Made by a program: the position numbers and the translations under genes
DNA from: JBCCEV01 sp039030125
GTDB lineage: Bacteria; Pseudomonadota; Gammaproteobacteria; Ga0077536
Direction: 5' to 3'
DNA length: 16,311 bases
NCBI GenBank assembly: GCA_039030125.1
Contig: JBCCEV010000099.1
Span: 1 to 16,311, forward strand
Notes under the pieces: model-generated
Seen by the model: the letters and a program-made list of their open reading frames with translations, nothing else
Told to the model about the DNA's origin: nothing
Database searches by the model: none
Shown: positions 6,118 to 12,200 of the stretch, piece after piece
Layout: each line of letters starts with the position of its first letter
Numbering within the stretch: position 1 is the first letter of the stretch

Positions 6118-7628
6118 TTTAAAAAGAGCCGGTAAGAATGGTTCCCCGATTCCTCGGTGTACGGGATTTCGAGCGCGTCGAGCTGCTGGATAAACTCCGA
6201 ATCATCTTGCGGATCAACCTGGATTCCCATCAGCACCCGACCGTAGGCGGCGCCATGATTGCGGTAATGAAATAAGCTGATATTCCACCGCTCGCCAATC
6301 ACCGATAAAAAATGCAACAGGGCTCCCGGTCGTTCGGGGAACTCAAATCTGAATAAACGTTCGTTTTCGATTGCGCCACCATGGCCGCCGACCATGTAGC
6401 GGATATGCATCTTCGCGAGCTCGTCATCCGTCATATCCACGGGCTGATAGCCCTCGGCGGCCAAATGCTCCATCAAATGCGCGCGCTCCTCCTCGTATTC
6501 CCGCACTTTGACCCCGGCAAACACCGTCGCTTCATCTTGATCGGCGAATCGATAATTGAATTCTGTGATCAGACGAGGCCCCAAAGCGTGACAAAAGGAC
6601 CGAAAACTGCCGGGCCGCTCGGGGATGGTGGCGCCGATCAAGACCTCTCGCCGCTCACCGAGCTCGGCGAGCTCGGCAATATGGCGCAGGCGATCGAAAT
6701 TGACGTTTGCGCCACTAACAATACACACCAGATCGGCATCATTTAAGGCTTCTCGGTTCACATATTGTTTCATTCCCGCCAGCGCTAACGCCCCCGCCGG
6801 TTCGGCGATCGCGCGCGTATCTTCGAAGATATCTTTAACGGCGGCACAGATCTCGTCGATACTTACCGTCAATACTTCGTCGACCCACTGTTGGGCGACC
6901 GCGAACGGTGCGCTACCGATTTTTTTTACTGCTGCTCCATCTGCAAAAATACCAATGCGGTCGAGTTCGACAGGCTTTCCCGCCTGGAGCGCGGCGGTAA
7001 GGCTAGGCGCTTCGTCAGGTTCGACACCGATGACCTTGGTATCCGGTTCGAGCGCTTTTATATAAGCGGCGACGCCGGCGATTAATCCACCACCACCCAC
7101 CGGTACGAATACAGCGTCGATTGGGTCTTGATGCTGACGAAGAATCTCCATCGCCACGGTCCCCTGCCCGGCAATCACGAGCGGGTGATCGTAGGGCGGG
7201 ATCGGAACAAAGCCTTCCTCGCGCGCCAATTGTTCGGCATGGAGACTGGCCTCGTCATAGGTATTGCCACGCAAGGCGATTTCACCGCCCAAGCGACGCA
7301 CCGCTTCGACTTTGATCTCCGGTGTTGTTTTAGGCATGACGATTGTCGCTCTGCAGCCCAGTTTCTGAGCGGCAAGCGCAACACCTTGCGCATGGTTTCC
7401 AGCCGACGCCGCCACCACGCCTCGCGCGCGCTCACTTTCATCGAGTGCCGCCATCAAGTTGTAGGCGCCGCGGATCTTGTAGGAGAACACCGGCTGCATG
7501 TCTTCTCGTTTGAGCCATATGCGATTGTTCAGGCGTCGCGATTGTTGAACGGCACGCTCGAGTGGGGTCTCGCGCGCGACCTCGTATACCGGCGCGCGCA
7601 GAATCATTTTTACGTAGTCGTTGGTCAT
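6114..7628 (-). CDS. ilvA: Threonine ammonia-lyase, biosynthetic
   Basis: A PLP enzyme that deaminates threonine to 2-oxobutyrate, the committed step of isoleucine synthesis. The 504 residues contain the fold type II catalytic domain (about 1-320): the PLP lysine Lys51 in 'FSYKIRGAYN', 'ASAGNHAQG' (74-82) and the PLP-phosphate loop 'VGGGGLIAG' (177-185). Two C-terminal ACT-like regulatory domains follow, at about 328-400 ('IPERPGSFRSF') and 424-496 ('FPERPGALLHF'). Two such domains mark the long, isoleucine-inhibited biosynthetic form and argue against the short catabolic TdcB. The ATG at 7628 has no visible Shine-Dalgarno. It is divergent from rpiA with 45 bases between starts, an arrangement also known from Pseudomonas. 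The stop overlaps the start of the aldolase gene, making ilvA the probable head of a three-gene transcript. Confidence 0.96.
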   Translation of the reverse strand: MTNDYVKMILRAPVYEVARETPLERAVQQSRRLNNRIWLKREDMQPVFSYKIRGAYNLMAALDESERARGVVAASAGNHAQGVALAAQKLGCRATIVMPKTTPEIKVEAVRRLGGEIALRGNTYDEASLHAEQLAREEGFVPIPPYDHPLVIAGQGTVAMEILRQHQDPIDAVFVPVGGGGLIAGVAAYIKALEPDTKVIGVEPDEAPSLTAALQAGKPVELDRIGIFADGAAVKKIGSAPFAVAQQWVDEVLTVSIDEICAAVKDIFEDTRAIAEPAGALALAGMKQYVNREALNDADLVCIVSGANVNFDRLRHIAELAELGERREVLIGATIPERPGSFRSFCHALGPRLITEFNYRFADQDEATVFAGVKVREYEEERAHLMEHLAAEGYQPVDMTDDELAKMHIRYMVGGHGGAIENERLFRFEFPERPGALLHFLSVIGERWNISLFHYRNHGAAYGRVLMGIQVDPQDDSEFIQQLDALEIPYTEESGNHSYRLFLK

Positions 7629-7673
7629 ACTATTAAGATAACATCACCCACATCCTCATCGCGCCTTTGATGT
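7629..7673. promoter_or_regulatory. Divergent ilvA/rpiA intergenic region
   Basis: Only 45 bases separate the two start codons, so both promoters must lie in this gap or reach into the coding regions. The AT-rich stretch near 7629-7640 could hold a -10 box, but I found no convincing -35/-10 pair for either direction and no Shine-Dalgarno before either gene. I see no riboswitch or attenuator; there is no room for one. Confidence 0.4.
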
Positions 7674-8333
7674 ATGGCTGAAGAAGCAAACAAAGAGCGC
7701 GCTGCTTTGGCGGCGCTCGAATTGATCGAAGAAGACATCGTAATCGGGGTTGGCACCGGTAGCACCGTAAATTTCTTTATCGATGCGTTAGCGAAAATGA
7801 AATCTCGTGTTGACGGTGCTGTGGCTAGTTCTAGCGCCACTGAAGAACGGCTTAGACAACATGGGATCCCGGTCGTCGAACTCAATAGCGTATCGGAGCT
7901 GCCAGTTTATGTAGACGGAGCGGACGAAGCGAATCAGCACGGCCATTTGATCAAGGGTGGCGGGGGGGCGCTAACGCGAGAGAAAATCATCGCGCAGGTG
8001 AGCCGCAAATTCGTATGCATTCTAGACGAAGGTAAAGTGGTGCCTCGGCTTGGGGGCTTCCCCTTACCGATCGAGGTAATCCCCATGGCGCGAAGTTACG
8101 TCGCGCGAGAGATCGTTAAATTGGGCGGCCGGCCACAGTGGCGTCAAGGCTACCTCACCGATAACGGCAACACCATTATCGACGTCCACAATCTCAATCT
8201 TAACGAACCGGTTTCGAGCGAGGAGCAGCTAAATCAGATCCCGGGCGTCGTGACTAACGGTTTATTCGCCAGACGCGGCGCCGACCTACTGTTGATTGGT
8301 GAAGATTCGGGGGTTAAGGAAATCGCCTGTTAG
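7674..8333 (+). CDS. rpiA: Ribose-5-phosphate isomerase A
   Basis: It interconverts ribose 5-phosphate and ribulose 5-phosphate in the non-oxidative pentose phosphate pathway, supplying the ribose for the PRPP that TrpD and the His pathway use. The 219-residue protein matches E. coli RpiA in length and residue numbering: Asp81 and Asp84 in 'YVDGADEAN', Lys94 in 'HLIKGGGGAL', and Glu103 in 'TREKIIA'. The 'GVGTGSTV' phosphate loop (25-32) and 'SSSATEERL' (52-60) are also typical. The ATG at 7674 matches the family start. It is transcribed alone, divergent from ilvA, and its stop overlaps the tatC stop by four bases on the opposite strand, leaving no space for a dedicated terminator. Confidence 0.97.
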   Translation: MAEEANKERAALAALELIEEDIVIGVGTGSTVNFFIDALAKMKSRVDGAVASSSATEERLRQHGIPVVELNSVSELPVYVDGADEANQHGHLIKGGGGALTREKIIAQVSRKFVCILDEGKVVPRLGGFPLPIEVIPMARSYVAREIVKLGGRPQWRQGYLTDNGNTIIDVHNLNLNEPVSSEEQLNQIPGVVTNGLFARRGADLLLIGEDSGVKEIAC

Positions 8334-9151
8334 TCGCTAGCGGGCTGGCCGACTTCACGTTCTTCGTCATCTAGATCTTCCTCGCCCGTCGTATTTGTCA
8401 TTCGACAAAGAAGCAGACCTAGCTCATAGAGGATCCATACTGGGATCGCCAACAGCGTTTGCGAAACTACATCTGGCGGCGTCAGCAACATGCCAACGGT
8501 GAAGGCGGCGACAATCAAATAGGGACGTTTTTTCGATAAATCATCGACCGTTGTGATCCCAGTGCGCACCACCAGATAGGTGGCTACTGGTACTTCGAAC
8601 GCGGCACCAAAGGCGAAGAAAAGCTTTAGGACAAAGTCTAAGTAATGACTGATGTCCGTCATTATCGTTACGCCTTCAGGGGCCACGGCGGTGAAAAACC
8701 CAAATACCAGAGGAAACACCACGAAGTAGGCAAAAACGATCCCCAAATAAAACAACAGTGTGCTTGAGATCATTAACGGCAACACCAAGCGCCGCTCGTG
8801 AAGATAGAGACCTGGTGCTACAAACGCCCAGACCTGATAGAAAATATAAGGCGCGCCAATAAGAAACGAGACGAATAAAGTGAGTTTGAAAGGCGCCAAG
8901 AAAGGCGACGCTACCTGCGTTGCGATCATTGAGGTTTCGCCCGGCAGATGAGCCATTAGCGGCGCGGCTAACCAAGCGTATAAGTAGTTTGAGAAGGGCA
9001 TTAACGCCAGCAGGAGGATGAAAAGTGCCGCTAAAGCCCGTAGCAGGCGGCCCCGCAACTCGATGAGGTGGGAAATATAGCTTTGTTGCTTAGGATCCGG
9101 CCCCTCGTTTTGGGCGCGGTCGCTGTTCGATGTGGGATCCTGATTCGTCAC
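8330..9151 (-). CDS. tatC: Sec-independent protein translocase subunit TatC
   Basis: The multi-spanning inner-membrane core of the twin-arginine translocase, which with TatB recognises RR signal peptides on folded cargo. The 273 residues hold six predicted membrane helices (roughly 36-53, 87-108, 124-150, 168-195, 210-224, 231-249). Conserved residues line up with E. coli TatC at a constant offset of 16: Glu31 in 'SHLIELRGRL', Glu119 in 'GLYLHERR', Glu186 in 'FGAAFEVPV' and Asp227 in 'LLTPPDVVS'. The N-terminal extension (about 20 residues, polar) and an acidic C-tail are poorly conserved in the family. It starts with GTG and lacks an evident Shine-Dalgarno. It lies 53 bases after tatB, ends the his-tat run and overlaps the rpiA stop by four bases. 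Confidence 0.97.
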   Translation of the reverse strand: MTNQDPTSNSDRAQNEGPDPKQQSYISHLIELRGRLLRALAALFILLLALMPFSNYLYAWLAAPLMAHLPGETSMIATQVASPFLAPFKLTLFVSFLIGAPYIFYQVWAFVAPGLYLHERRLVLPLMISSTLLFYLGIVFAYFVVFPLVFGFFTAVAPEGVTIMTDISHYLDFVLKLFFAFGAAFEVPVATYLVVRTGITTVDDLSKKRPYLIVAAFTVGMLLTPPDVVSQTLLAIPVWILYELGLLLCRMTNTTGEEDLDDEEREVGQPASD

Positions 9152-9204
9152 GGTGGGCTCGCTTGTGAGTTTCGCGCTGCAACCAAACGCGGGGACCTGT
9201 CAAC

Positions 9205-9528
9205 TCAGACGGTCGGGTCCTTATCTTCCGCAGCGGCGTCTGGCTGCTCAGGCTCTAGGGACAACTCGTCCTCAAGGTTCATAAAGTTGCCGGGCATGTG
9301 CTTTGGCATAGCGAGCGCGTCGGAGGCTTGAATTTCTTTTTGGAACGCTTTCACCTCTTCCATTGTCGCCTCGGCCTCAAGTTCTTGACGGAAGTCTCGA
9401 GCCACACGATTTACCTGACCCAGCAGTTGGCCTACTGTCTTGATCAAACCTGGCAGGCGCTCCGGGCCGACCACGAGCAGCGCTACTATGCCGATCAGGC
9501 TGACTTCCCAAAACCCGATGTCGAACAT
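9205..9528 (-). CDS. tatB: Sec-independent protein translocase subunit TatB
   Basis: A single-span inner-membrane protein that pairs with TatC in the signal-peptide receptor complex. The 107-residue sequence has the TatB pattern: 'MFDIGFWEVSLIGIVALLVV' as the N-out membrane helix with Glu8, the hinge 'GPERLP' (21-26), an amphipathic helix ('IKTVGQLLGQVNRVARDFR'), then a charged, Glu-rich tail. The GPERLP hinge distinguishes TatB from TatA, whose hinge here is FGTRK. It begins nine bases after the tatA stop without a clear ribosome site, so translation is probably coupled to tatA. Confidence 0.95.
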   Translation of the reverse strand: MFDIGFWEVSLIGIVALLVVGPERLPGLIKTVGQLLGQVNRVARDFRQELEAEATMEEVKAFQKEIQASDALAMPKHMPGNFMNLEDELSLEPEQPDAAAEDKDPTV

Positions 9529-9537
9529 GGCCGCTGC

Positions 9538-9753
9538 TTACGCGTGCTCTTTGTTGACTGGCGTCGCTTCGGCTTCGATGACCTTGGCGTCGCCCTCAAC
9601 AGTGGTTTCATCCTGCGGTTCCTCTTTCAAGGCTTTACGGAAATCGCGGATCCAACCGCCGACATCCGATCCTACATTGCGGATCTTCCGGGTGCCGAAA
9701 ACCAGCATCACTATGATCAAAATAACTATCAACTCTTTGATTCCGAAAGACAT
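9538..9753 (-). CDS. tatA: Sec-independent protein translocase subunit TatA
   Basis: The pore- or membrane-thinning-forming Tat subunit that multimerises at the TatBC complex. The 71 residues comprise a short N-terminus (MSFGIKE), one membrane helix (about 7-19), the 'FGTRKIR' hinge, the amphipathic helix 'NVGSDVGGWIRDFRKALKEE' and an acidic tail. Length and motif order are normal. A Lys at position 6 sits just before the hydrophobic span, beside the polar Glu7 that occupies the place of E. coli Gln8. The start is supported by GGAG seven bases upstream. It follows hisE after 49 bases, in the order hisE-tatA-tatB-tatC known from several proteobacteria. Confidence 0.95.
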   Translation of the reverse strand: MSFGIKELIVILIIVMLVFGTRKIRNVGSDVGGWIRDFRKALKEEPQDETTVEGDAKVIEAEATPVNKEHA

Positions 9754-9760
9754 TTACTGT

Positions 9761-9764
9761 CTCC
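9761..9764 (-). promoter_or_regulatory. Ribosome binding site of tatA
   Basis: On the minus strand GGAG stands seven bases before the tatA ATG. The 49-base hisE-tatA gap also contains a TAGAAT that could be a -10 box, but no matching -35 is visible. Read-through from the his genes is the simpler explanation for tat expression. Confidence 0.65.
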
Positions 9765-9802
9765 AATCGAACGATTTTCAAATTCTAGCCTAAAGGGCGA
9801 AG

Positions 9803-10120
9803 TTAAGCTCGCGACGCTTTCTCTGCGAGCCCCGATTGCCCCTGGCGTCGTTTAAGTTCTTTGAGTATCAAATTGGGTTCAATGTTCCAATATTCCAACA
9901 AAATTAAGCTGTGGAACCATAGATCCGCTGCCTCATGGATGACGGCCTCTTTATCACCGGCTTTTCCGGCGATAACGAGTTCGGTTGTCTCCTCGCCAAC
10001 CTTTTTTAAAATCGTATCGAGCCCTTTTTCAAATAAACTCGCTACATAAGATTCGTCGCTGGCCGCTGCGCGCCGGGTTTTTATTACATTTGATAGATCA
10101 TCGAAAACGGTATCGGTCAC
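9803..10120 (-). CDS. hisE: Phosphoribosyl-ATP diphosphatase
   Basis: It hydrolyses phosphoribosyl-ATP to phosphoribosyl-AMP plus diphosphate, step 2 of histidine synthesis. The 105-residue all-helical protein shows the MazG-like metal site: 'KKVGEETTELVIAGK' (39-53, Glu43, Glu44, Glu47) and 'VIHEAADLWFH' (60-70, Glu63, Asp66). It is separate from HisI, unlike the fused HisIE of enterics. The start is a GTG at 10120 that shares one base with the hisI stop (TAG/GTG), and GGGAG lies seven bases upstream inside hisI, so the two are translationally coupled. Confidence 0.95.
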   Translation of the reverse strand: MTDTVFDDLSNVIKTRRAAASDESYVASLFEKGLDTILKKVGEETTELVIAGKAGDKEAVIHEAADLWFHSLILLEYWNIEPNLILKELKRRQGQSGLAEKASRA

Positions 10121-10512
10121 TAGTTTTCTCCCTTTCCATAGATCTCATCGGGTGATTTAAGCACCGGTGCATCGTCTTTCCAGATGTCATTATCGAGGCG
10201 CTTATAGAAACAACTCGCGCGACCGGTGTGACACGCAATCCCGCCGACCTGTTCTACCTTAAGGAGAATCGTATCGTGATCGCAGTCCAGCCACAGTTCC
10301 TTAAGGTGCTGAACATGCCCAGAGTCTTCGCCTTTGCGCCATAAACGGCCACGGCTGCGCGAAAAATAAACCGCACGCTTCTCCTCGACGGTTGCCTTAA
10401 GGGCTTCACGATTCATCCACGCCATCATCAGGACCTCTCCGGTGTCGAGCTCCTGAGCAATAGCGGGCAGCAGACCCTGCTGATTCCATTTGATTTCATC
10501 GAGCCAATTCAT
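10120..10512 (-). CDS. hisI: Phosphoribosyl-AMP cyclohydrolase
   Basis: A zinc and magnesium enzyme that opens the adenine ring of phosphoribosyl-AMP, step 3 of histidine synthesis. The 130 residues are the stand-alone form. Visible motifs are 'SRSRGRLWRKGEDSGHVQ' (51-68), 'DCDHDTIL' (76-83, Asp76, Asp78, Asp80 for magnesium), and 'GIACHTGRASCFY' (91-103). Cys77, Cys94 and Cys101 are the three zinc-ligand cysteines expected. Its ATG overlaps the hisF stop (ATGA) and is preceded by GAGG at seven bases. The downstream hisE start shares a base with its stop. Confidence 0.96.
   Translation of the reverse strand: MNWLDEIKWNQQGLLPAIAQELDTGEVLMMAWMNREALKATVEEKRAVYFSRSRGRLWRKGEDSGHVQHLKELWLDCDHDTILLKVEQVGGIACHTGRASCFYKRLDNDIWKDDAPVLKSPDEIYGKGEN
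10128..10132 (-). promoter_or_regulatory. Ribosome binding site of hisE, within hisI
   Basis: GGGAG on the minus strand, seven bases before the GTG at 10120. It decides the hisE start, since the frame has no ATG at a family-consistent position. Confidence 0.7.
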
Positions 10513-11273
10513 AATCTCACCTCAATGCCGGCGCCTTGCATCGCGAGTTTGGCGTCACTCACGGTATGTTCGCCAAAATGAAAAATGCTTGCTGCCAACA
10601 CGGCGTCCGCGTGCCCTTTCAAGACCCCATCGACTAAGTGCGTCAGGTCGCCGACACCGCCTGAGGCAATCACAGGGATCCTGACGGCATCAACCACCGA
10701 GCGCGTCAACGCTAGGTCGAAGCCATCACGGGTGCCATCGCGGTCCATGCTTGTGAGCAAAATCTCTCCGGCGCCGACACCTTCCATACGCTTTGCCCAT
10801 TCAATTGCATCGATCCCGGTACCACGGCGACCCCCATGCGTGTAGACCTCCCAGCCGCTGCCGTCTTCGCGGGCCCGCGCATCGATCGCGACTACGATGC
10901 ACTGTGAGCCAAATTTTTGTGCAGCCTCGCGAACAAACTCGGGGTTGTTGACCGCGGCGGTATTGATACCGACCTTGTCTGCTCCAGCTTCCAACATTCT
11001 TCTGACGTCCGCGACAGTGCGGATCCCGCCGCCGACGGTAAGCGGAATGAACACCTCTCCAGCTACCGCTTCAACGACTGACACCATCGTCTCGCGCTCA
11101 TCGCTACTCGCGGTGATATCCAGGAACGTGATCTCATCGGCTCCTTGTTGGTCATACCTGCGTGCGACCTCAACAGGATCTCCGGCGTCGCGGATATCGA
11201 CGAACTGCACGCCTTTCACCACTCGACCGGCGTCAACGTCAAGACAGGGAATAATTCGTTTGGCTAAACCCAC
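10509..11273 (-). CDS. hisF: Imidazole glycerol phosphate synthase, cyclase subunit
   Basis: The synthase subunit that uses ammonia delivered by HisH to convert PRFAR to imidazole glycerol phosphate and AICAR. The 254-residue TIM barrel begins 'MGLAKRIIPCLDVDAGRVVK', with catalytic Asp12, and carries the second catalytic residue Asp131 in 'VVAIDARARE'. 'LTVGGGIRTVADV' (78-90) and 'VIASGGVGDL' are the two phosphate-binding loops. It starts with a GTG at 11273, matching the usual N-terminus exactly. The end overlaps hisI (ATGA), with the hisI ribosome site GAGG (10520-10523) inside its last codons. A 69-base gap separates it from hisA, which is long for this tightly packed operon. Its partner gene hisH is not in the window. 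Confidence 0.97.
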   Translation of the reverse strand: MGLAKRIIPCLDVDAGRVVKGVQFVDIRDAGDPVEVARRYDQQGADEITFLDITASSDERETMVSVVEAVAGEVFIPLTVGGGIRTVADVRRMLEAGADKVGINTAAVNNPEFVREAAQKFGSQCIVVAIDARAREDGSGWEVYTHGGRRGTGIDAIEWAKRMEGVGAGEILLTSMDRDGTRDGFDLALTRSVVDAVRIPVIASGGVGDLTHLVDGVLKGHADAVLAASIFHFGEHTVSDAKLAMQGAGIEVRL

Positions 11274-11315
11274 TCTCGTCTCGATTGAGGCTTTGCGTCG
11301 TGATTATGATCGTCA

Positions 11316-11332
11316 GGTGCGCAGAAAGCACC
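11316..11332 (-). other. Short stem-loop between hisA and hisF
   Basis: In the 69-base hisA-hisF gap the minus strand reads GGTGC, a seven-base loop (TTTCTGC), then GCACC: a five-pair GC-rich stem. No run of T follows, so it is not an intrinsic terminator. It could be an mRNA processing or stability element, or chance. Confidence 0.3.
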
Positions 11333-11342
11333 CAGGGGCGGC

Positions 11343-12089
11343 TTAGTCTTTAGTGCCAGAAAGCTCGTCCGCCAACGATTGTGCGGCTGCTAGATCCAGC
11401 GTGCCTTCATAGAGTGCGCGACCGGTGATTGCACCACTAATACCTTCATCCTCAACGGCGCACAGGGCGCGAATGTCGTCGAGCGTGGCCACTCCCCCAG
11501 AGGCGATGACCGGGATCGCGAGCTCTTCGGCAAACGTCACGGTGGCATCGATGTTCAAACCCGTCATCATGCCGTCACGGCCAATGTCGGTGAAAATGAT
11601 CGCGGCGACGCCGTCGACCTCAAAATGCTGTGCTAAATCGATAGCATCGTGACGGGACAACTTGGACCATCCGTCGATCGCAACCTTGCCGTCGCGTACG
11701 TCCAGACCGACGATGATGTGGCCTGGAAATTGATAACAAACATCGGACACGAAGTGTGGCGCCGTTACCGCCTTCGTCCCTAGGATGACGTAGCTGACTC
11801 CGGCATCAAGATATTCTTGAATGGAATCTTCGTCACGGATCCCGCCACCCACTTCAATAGGGACATCAGGATGATGTTCCGCGATTTTGTGAATAAGCTC
11901 GGCATTCACTGGGCGGCCATTCCTGGCGCCGTCAAGATCCACGATGTGCAGGCGCCTAGCGCCCGCTTCGACCCAGGTGTCAGCCATCCTCACCGGGTCG
12001 TCGGAGTAGATGGTGTCCTTGGACATGTCACCCTGTTGCAAACGCACGCAGTGGCCGTCTTTGATATCGATTGCAGGGATCAAGAGCAT
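11343..12089 (-). CDS. hisA: ProFAR isomerase (phosphoribosylformimino-5-aminoimidazole carboxamide ribotide isomerase)
   Basis: This enzyme carries out the Amadori rearrangement of ProFAR to PRFAR, the substrate of HisF. The 248-residue half-barrel repeat protein has catalytic Asp8 in 'MLLIPAIDIKDG' and Asp130 in 'IVGLDVRDGKVA', with phosphate loops 'IEVGGGIRD' (78-86) and 'VIASGGVATL'. It is similar to HisF, but the 'IPAIDIKDGHCVRL' start identifies it as HisA. It is the first his gene here. Upstream is polA on the same strand, 111 bases away, so it may use its own promoter (see 12158-12166) and possibly read-through. No histidine leader peptide with consecutive His codons is visible in that gap. 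Confidence 0.97.
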   Translation of the reverse strand: MLLIPAIDIKDGHCVRLQQGDMSKDTIYSDDPVRMADTWVEAGARRLHIVDLDGARNGRPVNAELIHKIAEHHPDVPIEVGGGIRDEDSIQEYLDAGVSYVILGTKAVTAPHFVSDVCYQFPGHIIVGLDVRDGKVAIDGWSKLSRHDAIDLAQHFEVDGVAAIIFTDIGRDGMMTGLNIDATVTFAEELAIPVIASGGVATLDDIRALCAVEDEGISGAITGRALYEGTLDLAAAQSLADELSGTKD

Positions 12090-12157
12090 CAGGCTAGACG
12101 CTAAGAGCGAAGGCGGGAAAGTTCCAGCTTCTCTTTTGTTTTATTGGGCTTCAATTA

Positions 12158-12166
12158 ATAGTAGCA
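12158..12166 (-). promoter_or_regulatory. Candidate extended -10 promoter for the hisA-tatC run
   Basis: The minus strand reads TGC TACTAT, an extended -10 pattern (TGn followed by a five-of-six match to TATAAT), in the AT-rich 111-base polA-hisA gap. Transcription would start near 12150 and give a leader of about 60 bases. No good -35 is seen at the usual spacing, which an extended -10 can tolerate. Nothing else stands out in the gap apart from a weak CGCTC/GAGCG inverted repeat right after the polA stop. Confidence 0.3.
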
Positions 12167-12200
12167 CAAGGTTTTGTACCTCGCTCCAAAACACTGAGCG

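Noticed and set aside
6381..7670. Several plus-strand open frames over ilvA (121-180 codons)
   Set aside because: They mirror ilvA codons, have no recognisable domains and no ribosome sites.
10897..11346. Open frame of 149 codons on the plus strand across hisF
   Set aside because: Low-complexity Ser/Thr/Ala translation antisense to a clear hisF; typical shadow frame.
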